This document shows positions 33,870 to 45,300 of a stretch of 64,000 nucleotides of DNA, one piece after another. The position numbers were made by a program, and so were the translations under genes. Each line of letters begins with the position of its first letter. Position 1 is the stretch's first letter. The stretch is from Ophthalmolycus amberensis (lineage: Eukaryota > Chordata > Actinopteri > Perciformes > Zoarcidae): positions 530,001-594,000 of the forward strand of contig JAFEUB010001102.1 in the NCBI GenBank assembly GCA_024529925.1, read 5' to 3'. The notes beneath the pieces were generated by a model, which was not told the origin of the DNA, did no database searches, and saw only the letters and a program-made list of their open reading frames with translations.

Positions 33870-34569
33870 TTCAGAGAGTAGGGAATGTTCCTGGTTTTGT
33901 TCATGTCGCTTTGTTTGGCATGTCGTGTCAAATGTAAATACAAATGGCAGAGCTACCATGAAACATAAATCCAAACATGTAATGATCTTTAGATCAGAGA
34001 CAAACATACGGTGGTCTGTCAGGTTACACAGTGATGAGCTGCTATGATTTTCACCTCGCAGTACAAGGATATTTAAATCGACTGTAATATAAACATTGAA
34101 TTAAGACTTAAGGCTTTGGATCAGTTTTCTGGTGTATTTTTTACGTCTTACATTGCAATTGATGAAGTCAAAGCTCTGTGTAGTGATTGTGAGTGTAAAG
34201 CTAATGTGACACTGTTTACACAACAAAGTTGGTTAAACTCAGTTCGTCCTTGAAGCATTGTTAAAAATGTGTTTATTTTTTATCATTTTAGTTTAAATGC
34301 ATGTATGATGTGTGGGGACATGAACGTTTCCCTTTGTACTGAATACATTCATACACCCTGGTGTTTCCTAAAAACAAGGACGTGTCTCAAATCCTGTTTT
34401 TCCTGCCACTAGACGGTGCCAGTCCAGTTTAATTAAGCGATGCTTGATTTGTCTGTGTGCCACATACGTCTGTTATTTCTTTTTTTCGCCTTAGTTAGTA
34501 TTGAGCTCTTGTAAAATGGCAGATCTATGGTTTTGTATTGACAGTGTGCGTATTTGTCTCTACTTTGAT

Positions 34570-34575
34570 AATAAA
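34570..34575 (+). promoter_or_regulatory. Putative Tudor-gene poly(A) signal (AATAAA)
   Basis: A canonical hexamer about 700 bases past the stop, followed by a GT-rich stretch ('gtgtgtgtgctctgtctgt') as expected for a cleavage downstream element. Confidence 0.6.
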
Positions 34576-35526
34576 ACTGTTCTCTACAAGTGTGTGTGCT
34601 CTGTCTGTATTGTAGATGAACGTGGTTCTCCACAGAGGGAATATAAATGAGGTTCAGTTCATTCAAAGAATTAGCAGAACACCCAAACCCTCCCACTGCA
34701 GTGAAGCTCACGGCCGGCATAGTGAACTGCTGTAGGTCATCTGATGCATGACAAATGACCACATTGTGTTCACTTGCATTCACTTTGTTGCTACTGTAAA
34801 TTATTGTTTCTACTGTTATAGGGAGGCGTCTGACCACAACAAAATGTGCAATCTCAGCTGATAATAGCAAAATGAAAATTGTCAGTTTGTTCAGATGCTG
34901 TACTGTAGATCATTCATAAGCACGCGTGTGTTTTATAGTAGAAGGCAAAGTCATAACTGCAGTAAGCTTTAATGACTGGATATTTATTATAAAGACTTTT
35001 GTGCCCACAAAAGGATATCAAATCAATGGAAGGAAATTTGATACAAAACTAATTATTGCTCAAAAGTAGTTTAAGCCAAGGTAATGAGTGACCATGCAAA
35101 AACATCTGCTAATAACACCTGGTACACAATATTCAGATATATATAATTGCAATATATTTGCTTATTTTACAGTATAGCAGCATTTACATTATTGGTTGTG
35201 TTACAAAATGAGAGTGCGGGTTTAGTTAAAGCATGTGTATAAATAATTGTTTGACTGCTTCTCATTTTCTACCACATTGGTATTTTGCATGTGTGTTTTC
35301 TGGATGAATCTGCAAACCCGTTAGTGACTCTGTGCTCTGAATGACAGTGACTCGGGTCAAAAGCTTCCTTCACTTCCCCGCCCTGCCAAGCACAATAACT
35401 AATGTGGCAGGCTGAGGCCCTTTGTGTCCACACAGATTCCTCCCTTTGCCCGGGGTAGGCGGAAGTCGAGGCGTTTGATCTGAATTCTAAAGAGTCTTGT
35501 TGCAGCCCAATAAAGGCCGCCATTGT

Positions 35527-35546
35527 ATGCAAATAGTTTATATAAG
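35527..35546 (+). promoter_or_regulatory. Possible gjb1 promoter: octamer plus TATA box
   Basis: ATGCAAAT (35527-35534) is followed after four bases by TATATAAG (35539-35546), about 990 bp before the gjb1 coding exon. A start near 35570-35575 would place a non-coding exon ahead of the acceptor at 36520. No donor was fixed. Chance occurrence cannot be excluded. Confidence 0.35.
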
Positions 35547-36534
35547 AGCATATGACCGCTACGGTGCAGGGCACTGGCTAGTGGCGGAGGAATGATTAGC
35601 ATTTTTGCCAAATGCATGCTTCTCAATCCAGCCTTCTGGCTCGCTAAAAAAAACGACACAATATTTTAATTCATTTCTTCTTCGTACACATTTTTGTGTA
35701 CCACCACAGCTGAAGGTAAAATGTCCTCATTCAATTCATGTTTTATACTAACATTCAGATGTGTGTGTGATGGCTGACATGCCCCATTGCCTCGACTCGA
35801 CAAATACATCATCATTACCATTTATAGTAGTCATATTTCAATGAATCAGCTTTTTAAGTGTTTATTCTGGTGAGTTCTGTAGCCTTTCTTACAAACAATG
35901 GAGGTCTCTCAGTTCACCTCCTAATGAGATGCATGTCTTGCTTGTTCCTTGGAGAAATGTGCTGGCAGTGTGTCAGTCTGTCTGCAACTGGGCTGTAGGT
36001 CAGTTTGGGAGTACGGTATTAATACAGGGTGAGCGAATCACGTGGCGTGGCGAATGTTTGGTAATTGGCTTCGTCCCGTTGCGTCTTGTGACGGTGCTCG
36101 ATGGTAGGCCATCTCCCCTGCTCTTATACGGCCAACTTGCGACTGGGCAATTCTTTCCTGTTGCTCCTCAACTCTGCCAGCTTGATGCTCAGGCCGCACT
36201 TCAAGATGGTCATCTTTGGACCCGGCGCCGCTTCGCCTGGCTGGCTGAGCCTGGTAAACCTCTAACAACTACAACAGTTAGACTTTTTACTAAATTACTG
36301 AATAACTAAGTTATTTAAACTGATAATCCGTTGCTACAAATAATACTTTTGCTAAATGCGAAGGGCTTAAAAGTGCATGTTTTTTTAAGAAAATGGGTCA
36401 TTTTATTTTTCCTGAGACATTTTGATAAAGTTAACTTAAATGTTGACATCATTATAATTGGTTTTAACAGTGCTATAGATCTAGCTTAGCCTTCATCCAT
36501 CCAACCTTTATTTTTTGCAGACCTGGAGTCGAAA

Positions 36535-37257
36535 ATGAACTGGGGGAGCTTTTATGTCGTGATCAGCGGCGTAAACAGGCACTCTACCGGCATCGGACGC
36601 GTTTGGCTCTCCGTCATCTTCATCTTCCGTATCCTGGTCCTGGTGGTCGCTGCCGAGAGCGTTTGGGGAGATGAGAAGTCCGGCTTCGTCTGCAACACCC
36701 AGCAGCCCGGCTGCAACAGCGTCTGCTACGACCAGTTCTTCCCCATCTCGCACATCCGCCTGTGGGCGCTCCAGCTCATCCTGGTCTCCACCCCGGCCCT
36801 GCTGGTGGCCATGCACGTGGCCCACCGACGCCACATCGACAAGAAGATCCTGAAGAGGACGGGCCGCAGCAGTCCCAAGGAGCTGGAACACATCAAGAAC
36901 CAGAAGTTTCAGATCACCGGAGCACTGTGGTGGACATACATGATCAGTATCATCTTCAGAATCCTCTTCGAGGTGGCTTTCCTGTACATTTTCTACCTGA
37001 TCTATCCTGGCTTTAGGATGGTGCGTTTGGTAAAGTGTGACTCGTACCCGTGCCCCAACACAGTGGACTGTTTTGTCTCCCGACCGACAGAAAAGACCAT
37101 ATTCACCGTGTTCATGCTGGCGGTGTCCGGGGTGTGTGTGCTGCTCAACCTGGCTGAGGTGGTGTACCTCATAAGCAGGGCCTGTAAACGGCTGCTTCGG
37201 AGGCCCCGAGGAACAGTCCAAAGTAGCTTGGATAAGTCAAAGATTGCCTACTTATAG
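36535..37257 (+). CDS. gjb1: Connexin of the Cx32 (beta-1) type; tail frameshifted
   Basis: A gap-junction subunit with four membrane segments; six make a hemichannel. The single coding exon encodes 240 residues up to TAG at 37255-37257, with an acceptor just upstream. It is close to human GJB1: MNW start, SGVNRHSTGIGRVWLSVIF, VVAAESVWGDEKS, first-loop cysteines CNTQQPGCNSVC, LQLILVSTPALLVAMHVAH, second-loop cysteines CDSYPCPNTVDC, and FVSRPTEKTIFTVFML. Human Cx32 has 283 residues. The missing end is present directly downstream in the +1 frame: YRQNEINQLIAEH ... EKGERCSAF, stop at 37361-37363. This matches the human YKQNEINKLLSEQ ... CSAC tail, including its CaaX-like end. One extra T near 37252-37253 would explain it. 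The channel core is intact, so the shortened protein may still form channels, unless this is an assembly error. Confidence 0.95.
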   Translation: MNWGSFYVVISGVNRHSTGIGRVWLSVIFIFRILVLVVAAESVWGDEKSGFVCNTQQPGCNSVCYDQFFPISHIRLWALQLILVSTPALLVAMHVAHRRHIDKKILKRTGRSSPKELEHIKNQKFQITGALWWTYMISIIFRILFEVAFLYIFYLIYPGFRMVRLVKCDSYPCPNTVDCFVSRPTEKTIFTVFMLAVSGVCVLLNLAEVVYLISRACKRLLRRPRGTVQSSLDKSKIAYL

Positions 37258-37363
37258 GCAAAATGAAATCAATCAGCTGATCGCAGAACATTCTCTCAAG
37301 TCTAAGCTCACTGTGACCAAAAAGAGCCCAACTGAGAAGGGGGAAAGGTGTTCAGCTTTCTGA
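37258..37363 (+). other. gjb1: Out-of-frame conserved C-terminal tail of gjb1
   Basis: Reading one base out of the main frame gives about 37 residues from TYRQNEINQ to ERCSAF, then TGA. Both the QNEINQL motif and the cysteine four residues from the end are hallmarks of the Cx32 tail, so this is coding-derived sequence and not UTR. The +1 frame is open back to at least 37190. Confidence 0.85.
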
Positions 37364-40300
37364 AACTCTGCGCTCCTCTTCAACTAATCAACAGCAATTA
37401 GACCATGGGTCATGTTGCTCTGCATTAGGGTCACATATTCTGTACACATTTACACCATCTATTTACATATCATTCAGTCAGTCGCTGAGTTTCTCTTTTA
37501 CTGACACAAGTGGTAGTTGCTGTTGGAACTCGTCTGTACTATTTGGAGCCTGTCGGTAAGGTAAAGGACCTCACCAGTGTTGTTGCATGTTTTAGACCAT
37601 GTTGACTTTGGTGTCAACAATCTGCCAAAGCTCATTTTAGTGGTTTTCATTTGATTACAGTGTGAGAAGCAACTTGCCGAGATGCAAAGTATCTTTAGCT
37701 GCAGAAGCCATGCCTGTGTGAGCATCATTTCTTGTCAAAGTTGTGTCATTATTGCTTGATAATACGGTTCAAACTATAGATTTGTTATAATCCTACACAG
37801 TTGTATTTACAAGATACAACTGTGTGATGTTTGTAAATCATGCCCATCAAGCAAACATTGATTTGAAAGAGATATTTTTAAATGTATTCGGCATAATAGG
37901 TGGTCTGTTTGGGAGAGAACTTGATTCTTGGATGACGGTTTCTCACCGTCACCAGACTTTTCACATTCAGTCTCCTCAATCATCATTTCAGTTGCGTTAT
38001 CATGCGTCTATAATGTAGCTTTGACACAAAAAAGGGAAACGGGCTGCTGTCCGGAAGGCACGAAAAACATTCAAACTGAAAAACGTAGTAGTAGTAGTAG
38101 CATGATTTCTGATGATTAAGCCAAAATGTGCAAAAACACCAGTGTGGTCCTTTTTAAAGGTGCAAAGATTACAGTAGAGATTAAAATGCTGGATAGAAAG
38201 CAAACCTTTTATTTACATCAAACATGTTAATATGTACCATATTTAATTCCACAAAGCAAGGAACTGGACAGGGCAGTTATGTGAGTAAATGCCATTCGTT
38301 TCCAGTAACAAGCAGACAGCTGTACAGTGTTCATTTTGTCGTATTCGTTTAGGGCCTTTTATGTCATGGCCAAAATTATAACGACAACGTACATCCCAAA
38401 AGATTTGGCCGACAAAAATGATGGTGAAATCTGTTCATTATATCATAACTAGTGTTGACTGCAGGGTTTTCACAGACTCGCGTTATCCAAACATTTACAA
38501 CTCCAGAGCGTTGAAAAGTCCAAAAGTTGAAATGTGTTGAAAAGAGAAAAGATGTAATCATTTCCAAAATTCACAGCATGAAAGAAATATGATTCTTCAG
38601 TCCAAATCTTCTCTGTGGTCAAAAAGCTGTTTACTCTCCGGCTTGCCGCGTCGCACACAAAGAACAGCTCACCCTGACAACATCTGCTACACATTCATAA
38701 ATCAAATAATATATAAGATAATGACAAAGCTCTTCTGCTCTAACAATGCAGCGTAAACACTTTTATAACTGGGATATGGAGCTCTGCTGAATGGAACGGG
38801 ACTCTGAATAGCAGAAGACCTCAGTAATGTATAAAGAAGTCTGTTTTGTCAGGTTATAGATTTATCAGTGAAAGATAACCAATAGTGATAGACGGTGAGT
38901 CTAACACAGCAGCCAGGAGAAATATCCTTCAGCAAAATCCATGACAGTATTATGAAACTGTCTGAGAAAATTACGACTAAAACATTAACAAAAATTTGAC
39001 TAAAATTAAAACTAAATTCCAATTACTAAAAAAAATCCCCAAAGAAAACAATGTGACTTTAAACCAACTACAATTTACCTACAAGTCAGCAACTAAGGCA
39101 AAAACTACATTTTCTGTGGAAATATTACAATATTAAATACTGTCCAGATGTGGACAGCTGTCATTAAATATCATTCTGCAAAGGATGAAAAACTACATTA
39201 ATTTGAAAACACACATTTTACACAAACATATCTTTACTACTGACCTATTATGTTATCTCAACAGTAGTCAGAATGGTGGACAGAGCAACGGTTTATTTCA
39301 GTAAACCATGCAGAATCTCAGTACTGTACTTATGTCTTTGTATATCTTTGTATTCAGTTGTAAGTACTGCTTACTTCATTGTAGCTTCTGTTTGAGGTGA
39401 TTTTTTTTTGTTTATGTAAAACCTACTGTTTAACAGAGACAGTCGCGCGTTCTTTCCTCGATATTACTCTGTATAATATTATTCAGTGTCTCTGTGTGTC
39501 CCATACGCTGGTATCTGTTTATACAACTGCTCTATTATACAGTTATACACATTGGAGTGCATTCAAAAACCCTGATGTCGATATTTATGCCTAAATCTTC
39601 ATATATGAATTTACACCCATAAACAACCCAGATAATGTATAACTAGGGTTAAAACTATGTGTATATTATGTAATATACTGAAATAAAGTGCTTGATAATT
39701 TGACATTATTTGAAGTTACTTAGCAAACATTTGAGTTTCTTTCAAAATGTTGAACTAAATGGATGAAATAGTGACATCTGTCAAAGCACAGTAACCTTAG
39801 TAGTTATATAAAAAGTCTTTTCTATTTTCAGACTTGGATCCCGGGGCTCATCTCATCACTGATATGTTAAAACAGAACTTGTTTCCCTCCTGTCACTTCC
39901 TTGTAACTTGAGCATGCAAATGGCTCCTCATCTCCAAATCATGCCCCCCATGATAGGAGAGACCCTCGTGCTATGTTTAGACCACTTGTGGCCAGACAGA
40001 CTTAGCGGACACCGTCATTGGCCAGCTGCCCTGTCACTCACTGTAACAAGCGAGTAGAGGTGCTTTAACAGTTTACATTAGAGCCTGTACCCTGTGCCAA
40101 ATTTAACCACACAGGGGAGGGGGGTGTTTGAGGGAGGGCAGGCCGGACATGGTTCAGAGTGGGTCCAGCAGGTTACGTGTGTGTGTGTGTGTGTTGTGGT
40201 CAGTGGGAGACCCCGAGGCCTGGGTCCTGATTCCTGGCTTCGCTGTATTTGGAAACGGAAGACTGAGTCGGTGGGTTCGTCGGTGTGGAACAGAGGTTGT

Positions 40301-40786
40301 GGCCGGCAGAAGTCCACTTTTCCTGTCCATTCAAGGGCATTGCTGGGGGCCCAAAGATCAGCTTTGCACTGAGGCCTGTCGGCGAGGCAGGCGGCCTCAT
40401 GGACCCTCGAAGACGCGCAGGGCTTCACTGCATGGGATGCATAAGCTGACAAGGTGGGTTTATTCTGTAAATGTGTCTTCTCTGTGAAGTAAAACCTTTG
40501 TGGATTGAGGTGCTTTCGGCATTATTATTTATTTATTTATTCTGATGTTCATCATATTATTATCTTTTGTCATTGAGGATTACAAAGTCTGAGCGGTTTG
40601 ATATTGAAAGCGTACGTTTGTTTAAAATTGCAGCCCAGTCTACAGGAGTTAGAACACAAGCTAGATTCCTTAGTGGTGGCTCCCTAAACATCATTTCACC
40701 AGTAATCAGAATACATTATCCCTCGGAGTAGCATCCTATGTGTGCTGAATGTGCTGCCCTGCTAGTGTACAGTACAGCCATCAGAA

Positions 40787-40840
<54 letters not shown>

Positions 40841-41271
40841 AAATGAAGAGTTACAGTAGCTGATGGTACCGATATGACTCAACTGTTTCTAGTTCGCACT
40901 TCCCCCACCACTGCCTGGTGTTTCATTTCGCCTTGTGTGTGGATCATGTTGCTGTGGCCCGAGCCATGCAGGCCAGGAGCCACAGAATCGTGAATACCCT
41001 CCGAAAGTAAATATAATCCTGTCTGTGTCCACGTGGGAAAAAAAATACTACCTGTTCAGCAGCAGAGTCCCCCAGTCGTACACTCGGTTAGCAGCTCGGC
41101 TCCTTGGAGAATCGTTTAGTCTGAGCTCTGCTGAACTTGGTAAGACGTTTTAGAGAATTTGTAGTCATCAGGAACACTGAAGCTTACTTTAACCACTGGA
41201 TAAGTATTATTACACAAGTCACAAATCAAGCTGAGAAACTATTTTTGGCCTTTTTTTTTATGTATCTCCAG
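37364..41271. other. Intergenic region between the two connexin genes
   Basis: No supported coding exon. It includes the gjb1 3' region, an AT-rich middle, a (TA)n tract at about 40788-40841 and a GC-richer stretch at about 40080-40450 with overlapping open frames on both strands but no recognisable protein. A probable non-coding first exon of the alpha connexin ends near 41139 (CTTG|gtaaga). Confidence 0.6.
40788..40841. repeat. (TA)n microsatellite
   Basis: An almost pure AT/TA run between the connexin genes, with a slight break at 'ataatata'. Self-complementary, so prone to extrusion and length variation. Confidence 0.95.
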
Positions 41272-41295
41272 TCCCAGATCTGAGCTCACGCAGCC

Positions 41296-42378
41296 ATGGG
41301 GGACTGGAACCTGCTGGGAAAGCTGCTAGAAAAAGCCCAGGAGCACTCCACTGTGGTGGGGAAGGTGTGGCTCACCGTCCTGTTCATCTTCCGCATCCTG
41401 ATCCTGAGTGCCGCCACAGAGAAGGTGTGGAGCGACGAGCTCTCGAGCTTCACCTGCGACACCAAGCAGCCGGGTTGTGAGAACGTGTGCTACGACATCA
41501 CTTTCCCCATCTCCCACGTCCGCTTTTGGGTGCTGCAGATCATCTTCGTGTCCACGCCTACGTTGATCTACCTGGGACACATCGTCCACCTGGTGCGGAT
41601 GGAGGAGAAGCACAAAGAGAGGGACGAGCAGAGGGAACTCGCAAACCATTCAGACAAGCAGGCCCTTGTTGTGGATGCTAAGCACAAGAAGCCTCTGGTG
41701 AGGGACCAGAAGGGGCGAGTGCGCATGCAGGGGGAGCTCTTGCGCACATATGTATTTAATGTGGTCTTTAAAACCCTGTTTGAGGTGGGTTTCATCGTGG
41801 CTCAGTATCTCCTGTACGGCTTTCAGCTGAAGCCCATGTACACATGTGACAGGCTGCCCTGCCCCAATGTGGTAAACTGCTACATATCACGTCCCACGGA
41901 GAAAACCATCTTCATCATCTTCATGCTGGGAGTTGCTAGCGTGTCTCTGCTCCTCAACCTCGTAGAGATCTACCACCTGGGCTTCACCAAGTGTCGCCAG
42001 GGCATCACCTTCAGGAGACGTAATCGGTCCCCCGTGTGTCTCCCCAAGGAGCCCAAAGAGCCTGCGGTGCCATATGCGCCGTGTTACGAAGACTACTTCC
42101 ACCAAGTCCAGCCAGCATACCCGCCTGTACCCAGCTACAACCTCTCCCCTCTGTCTGAAGGCACCGACTCGCCCTGCCACCCCGACCACAGCAAGGCGGC
42201 CTACAAACAGAATAAGGACAACTTGGAGGTGGAGAGGAGCAGCAGCAAGCCAGAGGAATGTGACCTAAAAGGAAAGAAAGGAGCGGGTTCAGCCTCTGGT
42301 TCACCTAAGCAGGCCAGGCCCGGCCGCAGTGCCAAACACAGCAACAACAAGACTAGAATAGATGATCTGCAGATATGA
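41296..42378 (+). CDS. Alpha-type connexin (GJA3/GJA8-like)
   Basis: A gap-junction channel subunit of 360 residues in one coding exon. The acceptor ctccag ends at 41271, 24 bases before the ATG, so a non-coding leader exon lies upstream. Alpha-group hallmarks are MGDWNLLGKLLEKAQEHSTVVGKVW, first-loop CDTKQPGCENVC, FPISHVRFWVLQIIFVSTPTLIYLGH, second-loop CDRLPCPNVVNC and ISRPTEKTIFIIFML. RVRMQGELLRTYVFNVVFKTLFEVGF is closest to Cx46 (GJA3), with similarity to Cx50. The long tail is unlike either and ends DDLQI, similar to the PDZ-binding DDLEI of Cx43, so ZO-1 binding is plausible. WSDELS replaces the common WGDEQS in the first loop. Orthology is open: the human X carries only GJB1 and a GJA6 relic. 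Poly(A) signals are at 42769-42774 and 43218-43223. Confidence 0.93.
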   Translation: MGDWNLLGKLLEKAQEHSTVVGKVWLTVLFIFRILILSAATEKVWSDELSSFTCDTKQPGCENVCYDITFPISHVRFWVLQIIFVSTPTLIYLGHIVHLVRMEEKHKERDEQRELANHSDKQALVVDAKHKKPLVRDQKGRVRMQGELLRTYVFNVVFKTLFEVGFIVAQYLLYGFQLKPMYTCDRLPCPNVVNCYISRPTEKTIFIIFMLGVASVSLLLNLVEIYHLGFTKCRQGITFRRRNRSPVCLPKEPKEPAVPYAPCYEDYFHQVQPAYPPVPSYNLSPLSEGTDSPCHPDHSKAAYKQNKDNLEVERSSSKPEECDLKGKKGAGSASGSPKQARPGRSAKHSNNKTRIDDLQI

Positions 42379-45300
42379 GGGGGTTTATGTTTCTGTGAGG
42401 GTGTCTTAAAATGCTGTGAGGGGATCATATGTTGTTTGGAAGCATTCGTACATGCTGAACTGACTCCCCTCTTTTAAGATGGCACAAGTTTGACTCATTC
42501 CAACTCGGAGGGGAGTGACATTCAACAGAGAAGCTGCAGGTGTACAGTAAGACTGTGGCTCTGATCAAATATCTAATGAGCTCAGACTTCTTCAAGGAGG
42601 TTCTGCTCCACTGAGAAGTGTCCCGTAGCTGGCTGTTCTTTTGAAAAAGCTTACCGGTAATTGGATTTCACGTTAGACACATTCGCATTAATGATATGCG
42701 GTACACAATTTGTGACAACACCATATTTCTCAGTCAGTGTCTCTCCACTATTCACTATTGTCACAGAAAATAAAAACTAATTCAACAGAAAGATACAGTC
42801 TGCTCAGGTGTTATATGGATGTGAATGAACCTGCACTTCTGCGTATTAAGTTGTCCAAACTTTGGAAATAGAATCCAGGACAGAAACTTCTTCAGCTCTG
42901 GCTTGACCTCATTTGAGGGAATCAGATAAATTGAACTTCCCTTCATAACTGTTTTGAGCATAGTTCACTTGCTTAGACTTGAAGTGAACAGTTGTGCAAT
43001 ACCTGACAACACATTGGACACTGGGATCTAGTGTACCTAATTCCAGGAGGCGTCTCACAACACATTGCACTGCTCTCCGGAGTTCTGCCTCTTTTTATTG
43101 CAGCCAGCAAGTACATAATTCGAAGCACATTGTGTTCATCCTTGTTTGTATCTGTGTTTGTGCCGTTTGTTTTTCTGTAAAGCACTTGGTGACAACCATA
43201 TTTGTAAAACTGCTTGAAATAAATCTGTCTTAAATTTGCAAAGTAAACAGTGTGTTTATAATAACTTCATCAGGGAAATGACGGATCGTCTCACTGGGAC
43301 TCATGTTGCCACTGTTATTCATATTTCTCAAAAACAAAGATCACCTCAGGAGTAGAAACAATGGTACAGGGTAATATTTAGGTTCAGTAGCTACAACATA
43401 TATATTGTAGCTCTGCATCTGCATTTTTTTATTTTTGAAACACTGAATCTCTGAAATTAGAATCGACCGGGTGTACTTTGAGTCATCGGTATCCACCCAC
43501 AAACATGTCAACCTGTTCAAAACGGACGTGCTCGAGCGGGAACAAACATGTCGTGTTCAGTCTTTGCTGTCTGCATATCCCCACACATGCACATCTTACA
43601 CACACGTGTGCCGGGAAAACGCAGCACACGGGCACCCCTGGTATGGAACCCTTGAACCATAGCATGTTCATGACGAGGAAGCTGTCTCATACCTTTTGAC
43701 TACATTCATCATTTTCTGTCAATGCTTAATGTGCCAAGGGAAGAACAAATGTACTTTTCACTTAACTTGTATTAAAACTAAAAAGATAAATGACTCGTTT
43801 AGCTGAAGTTTAAAGATGTGATATGTGTGAGTGTAGTCTGTGCATACTATTCCGTACTTCAGTGTGTTGCTGGGCCATGAAGCAACGTGTGTCAGATCTC
43901 CCAGACAAAACTGTTGGGAGTTTTATTTGATATATATGGCCCCATAAATCAGGAAGTAAACCAGAATCTCTAATTCTAAAAAAATGTCACATAACAAATG
44001 AGAATAAAACATTACCCAAAGTTATTAAAGCATTCATCATCTCAAGATGTAATAAAGTGATCATCTGTGAGAAAAGGGATTATGAAATGTTGACAGGATG
44101 AACTGATATGAGTTATGAGTAGAGCTGCATATCCAGCACTTTGAAATACAATCCTTTTCGTGTAAGGCCAGCATTTGGAATTGTAGTTGCTTTGTAATAT
44201 GAAGGTTTCTATTTTGACTGAATCACGTAATGAAAGTATACGTGATATGTTAGCATTAGATGACATGATGTCGTTTTCTTTGTAGAAAAACTGCCATGAT
44301 TTTGATCAATGGTGGCTTTCTTATTACGTAGCTCTGCAAGTGAAATGAATAGCAGCATCCTCAGCTCTGACACATTTTCGACTTCACAAGAATGGTGATC
44401 TCAAAGGAGTTTGGTGGGGAGAGGGGCTGAACATTCTGTTTTCAATATATGCTATCAGTGTTTTCTTTGTATCCTCCCCGTGACTTAGAGAACAATTGCA
44501 ACACTCTCCCCACTATATACAATAAAGTTAGTGAACACTTTTGGACTGGTTAAATGAATTGTGTCATTAATAAAATAATTTAAGACATGGTCCTTAATCT
44601 TAATATCTTAATGAATTCATCATTTTCACAAAACCACCAAATCGCATTATAGAATTAACATTACAGACTATGACTACTCTCTCACTTCAGAAAAAATAAA
44701 TAAATAGACACATAACCCTCAGGGAAACATAGCTTACCTTACTCATTCGAGATAAGGGGCTAATTAGATAGCCTTCCAATTACCTTTCAGTTAAATCAAA
44801 AACTCTAATGCGCAAAATAGATTATGGCATAATAAAAAAAAAAACACAATATACAATGCGAAATTGAATACAGCAAAGCACCTACACAAACAAAAAACAA
44901 TTAAAACTCTCAATGTCAGTTATGATTTTATAGTATATGGGGCTTAAATAAAGATATATTTAAATATGAAGTGTAACTGTTTGTAGCCTAATCAAGAGAG
45001 TCCAGACTGACGACACTTTTAACTGCTAAATGTCTATACTTTTAAAATACATGCTGTACAAATATATTTGACGTTTGATGAAGTTGTTTCTTTTGTGCTG
45101 AAGCCATTACTTATCCTCTCAAAAGCACCCGGGCAGAGTTACATGGGAAATAACAGCACCGATTATTACAATGAAGCACCTCCTTGGTTATGTGTAATGT
45201 AATAAATGCATGTGCCCACATGAGAATTCTATAACTTTATGCGGTTTTGTTCCCTCTGGTGCAATGCTTTGCATTATCTTCCACTAGTTGGAGCACAGTA

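Larger units (their letters stand above)
33870..36534. other. Tudor-gene 3' UTR and gjb1 upstream region
   Basis: A poly(A) signal (AATAAA) at 34570-34575 probably ends the Tudor gene. No coding exon is supported up to the gjb1 start. A possible promoter lies at 35527-35546. An acceptor (ttttttgcag) ends at 36520, 14 bases before the gjb1 ATG, so gjb1 has at least one upstream non-coding exon, as connexin genes usually do. Confidence 0.6.

Noticed and set aside
35929..36309. 126-codon open frame ahead of gjb1
   Set aside because: No recognisable domain, no family resemblance and no splice support. It may be part of a repeat or of a non-coding exon.
36508..37221. 237-codon open frame on the minus strand
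   Set aside because: Antisense shadow of the gjb1 coding exon; histidine/aspartate-rich with no recognisable domain.
40078..40487. Overlapping 92-124 codon frames between the connexin genes
   Set aside because: Compositional; both strands open, no domain and interrupted by a GT run.
41326..42304. Several minus-strand open frames
   Set aside because: Shadows of the alpha connexin coding exon.
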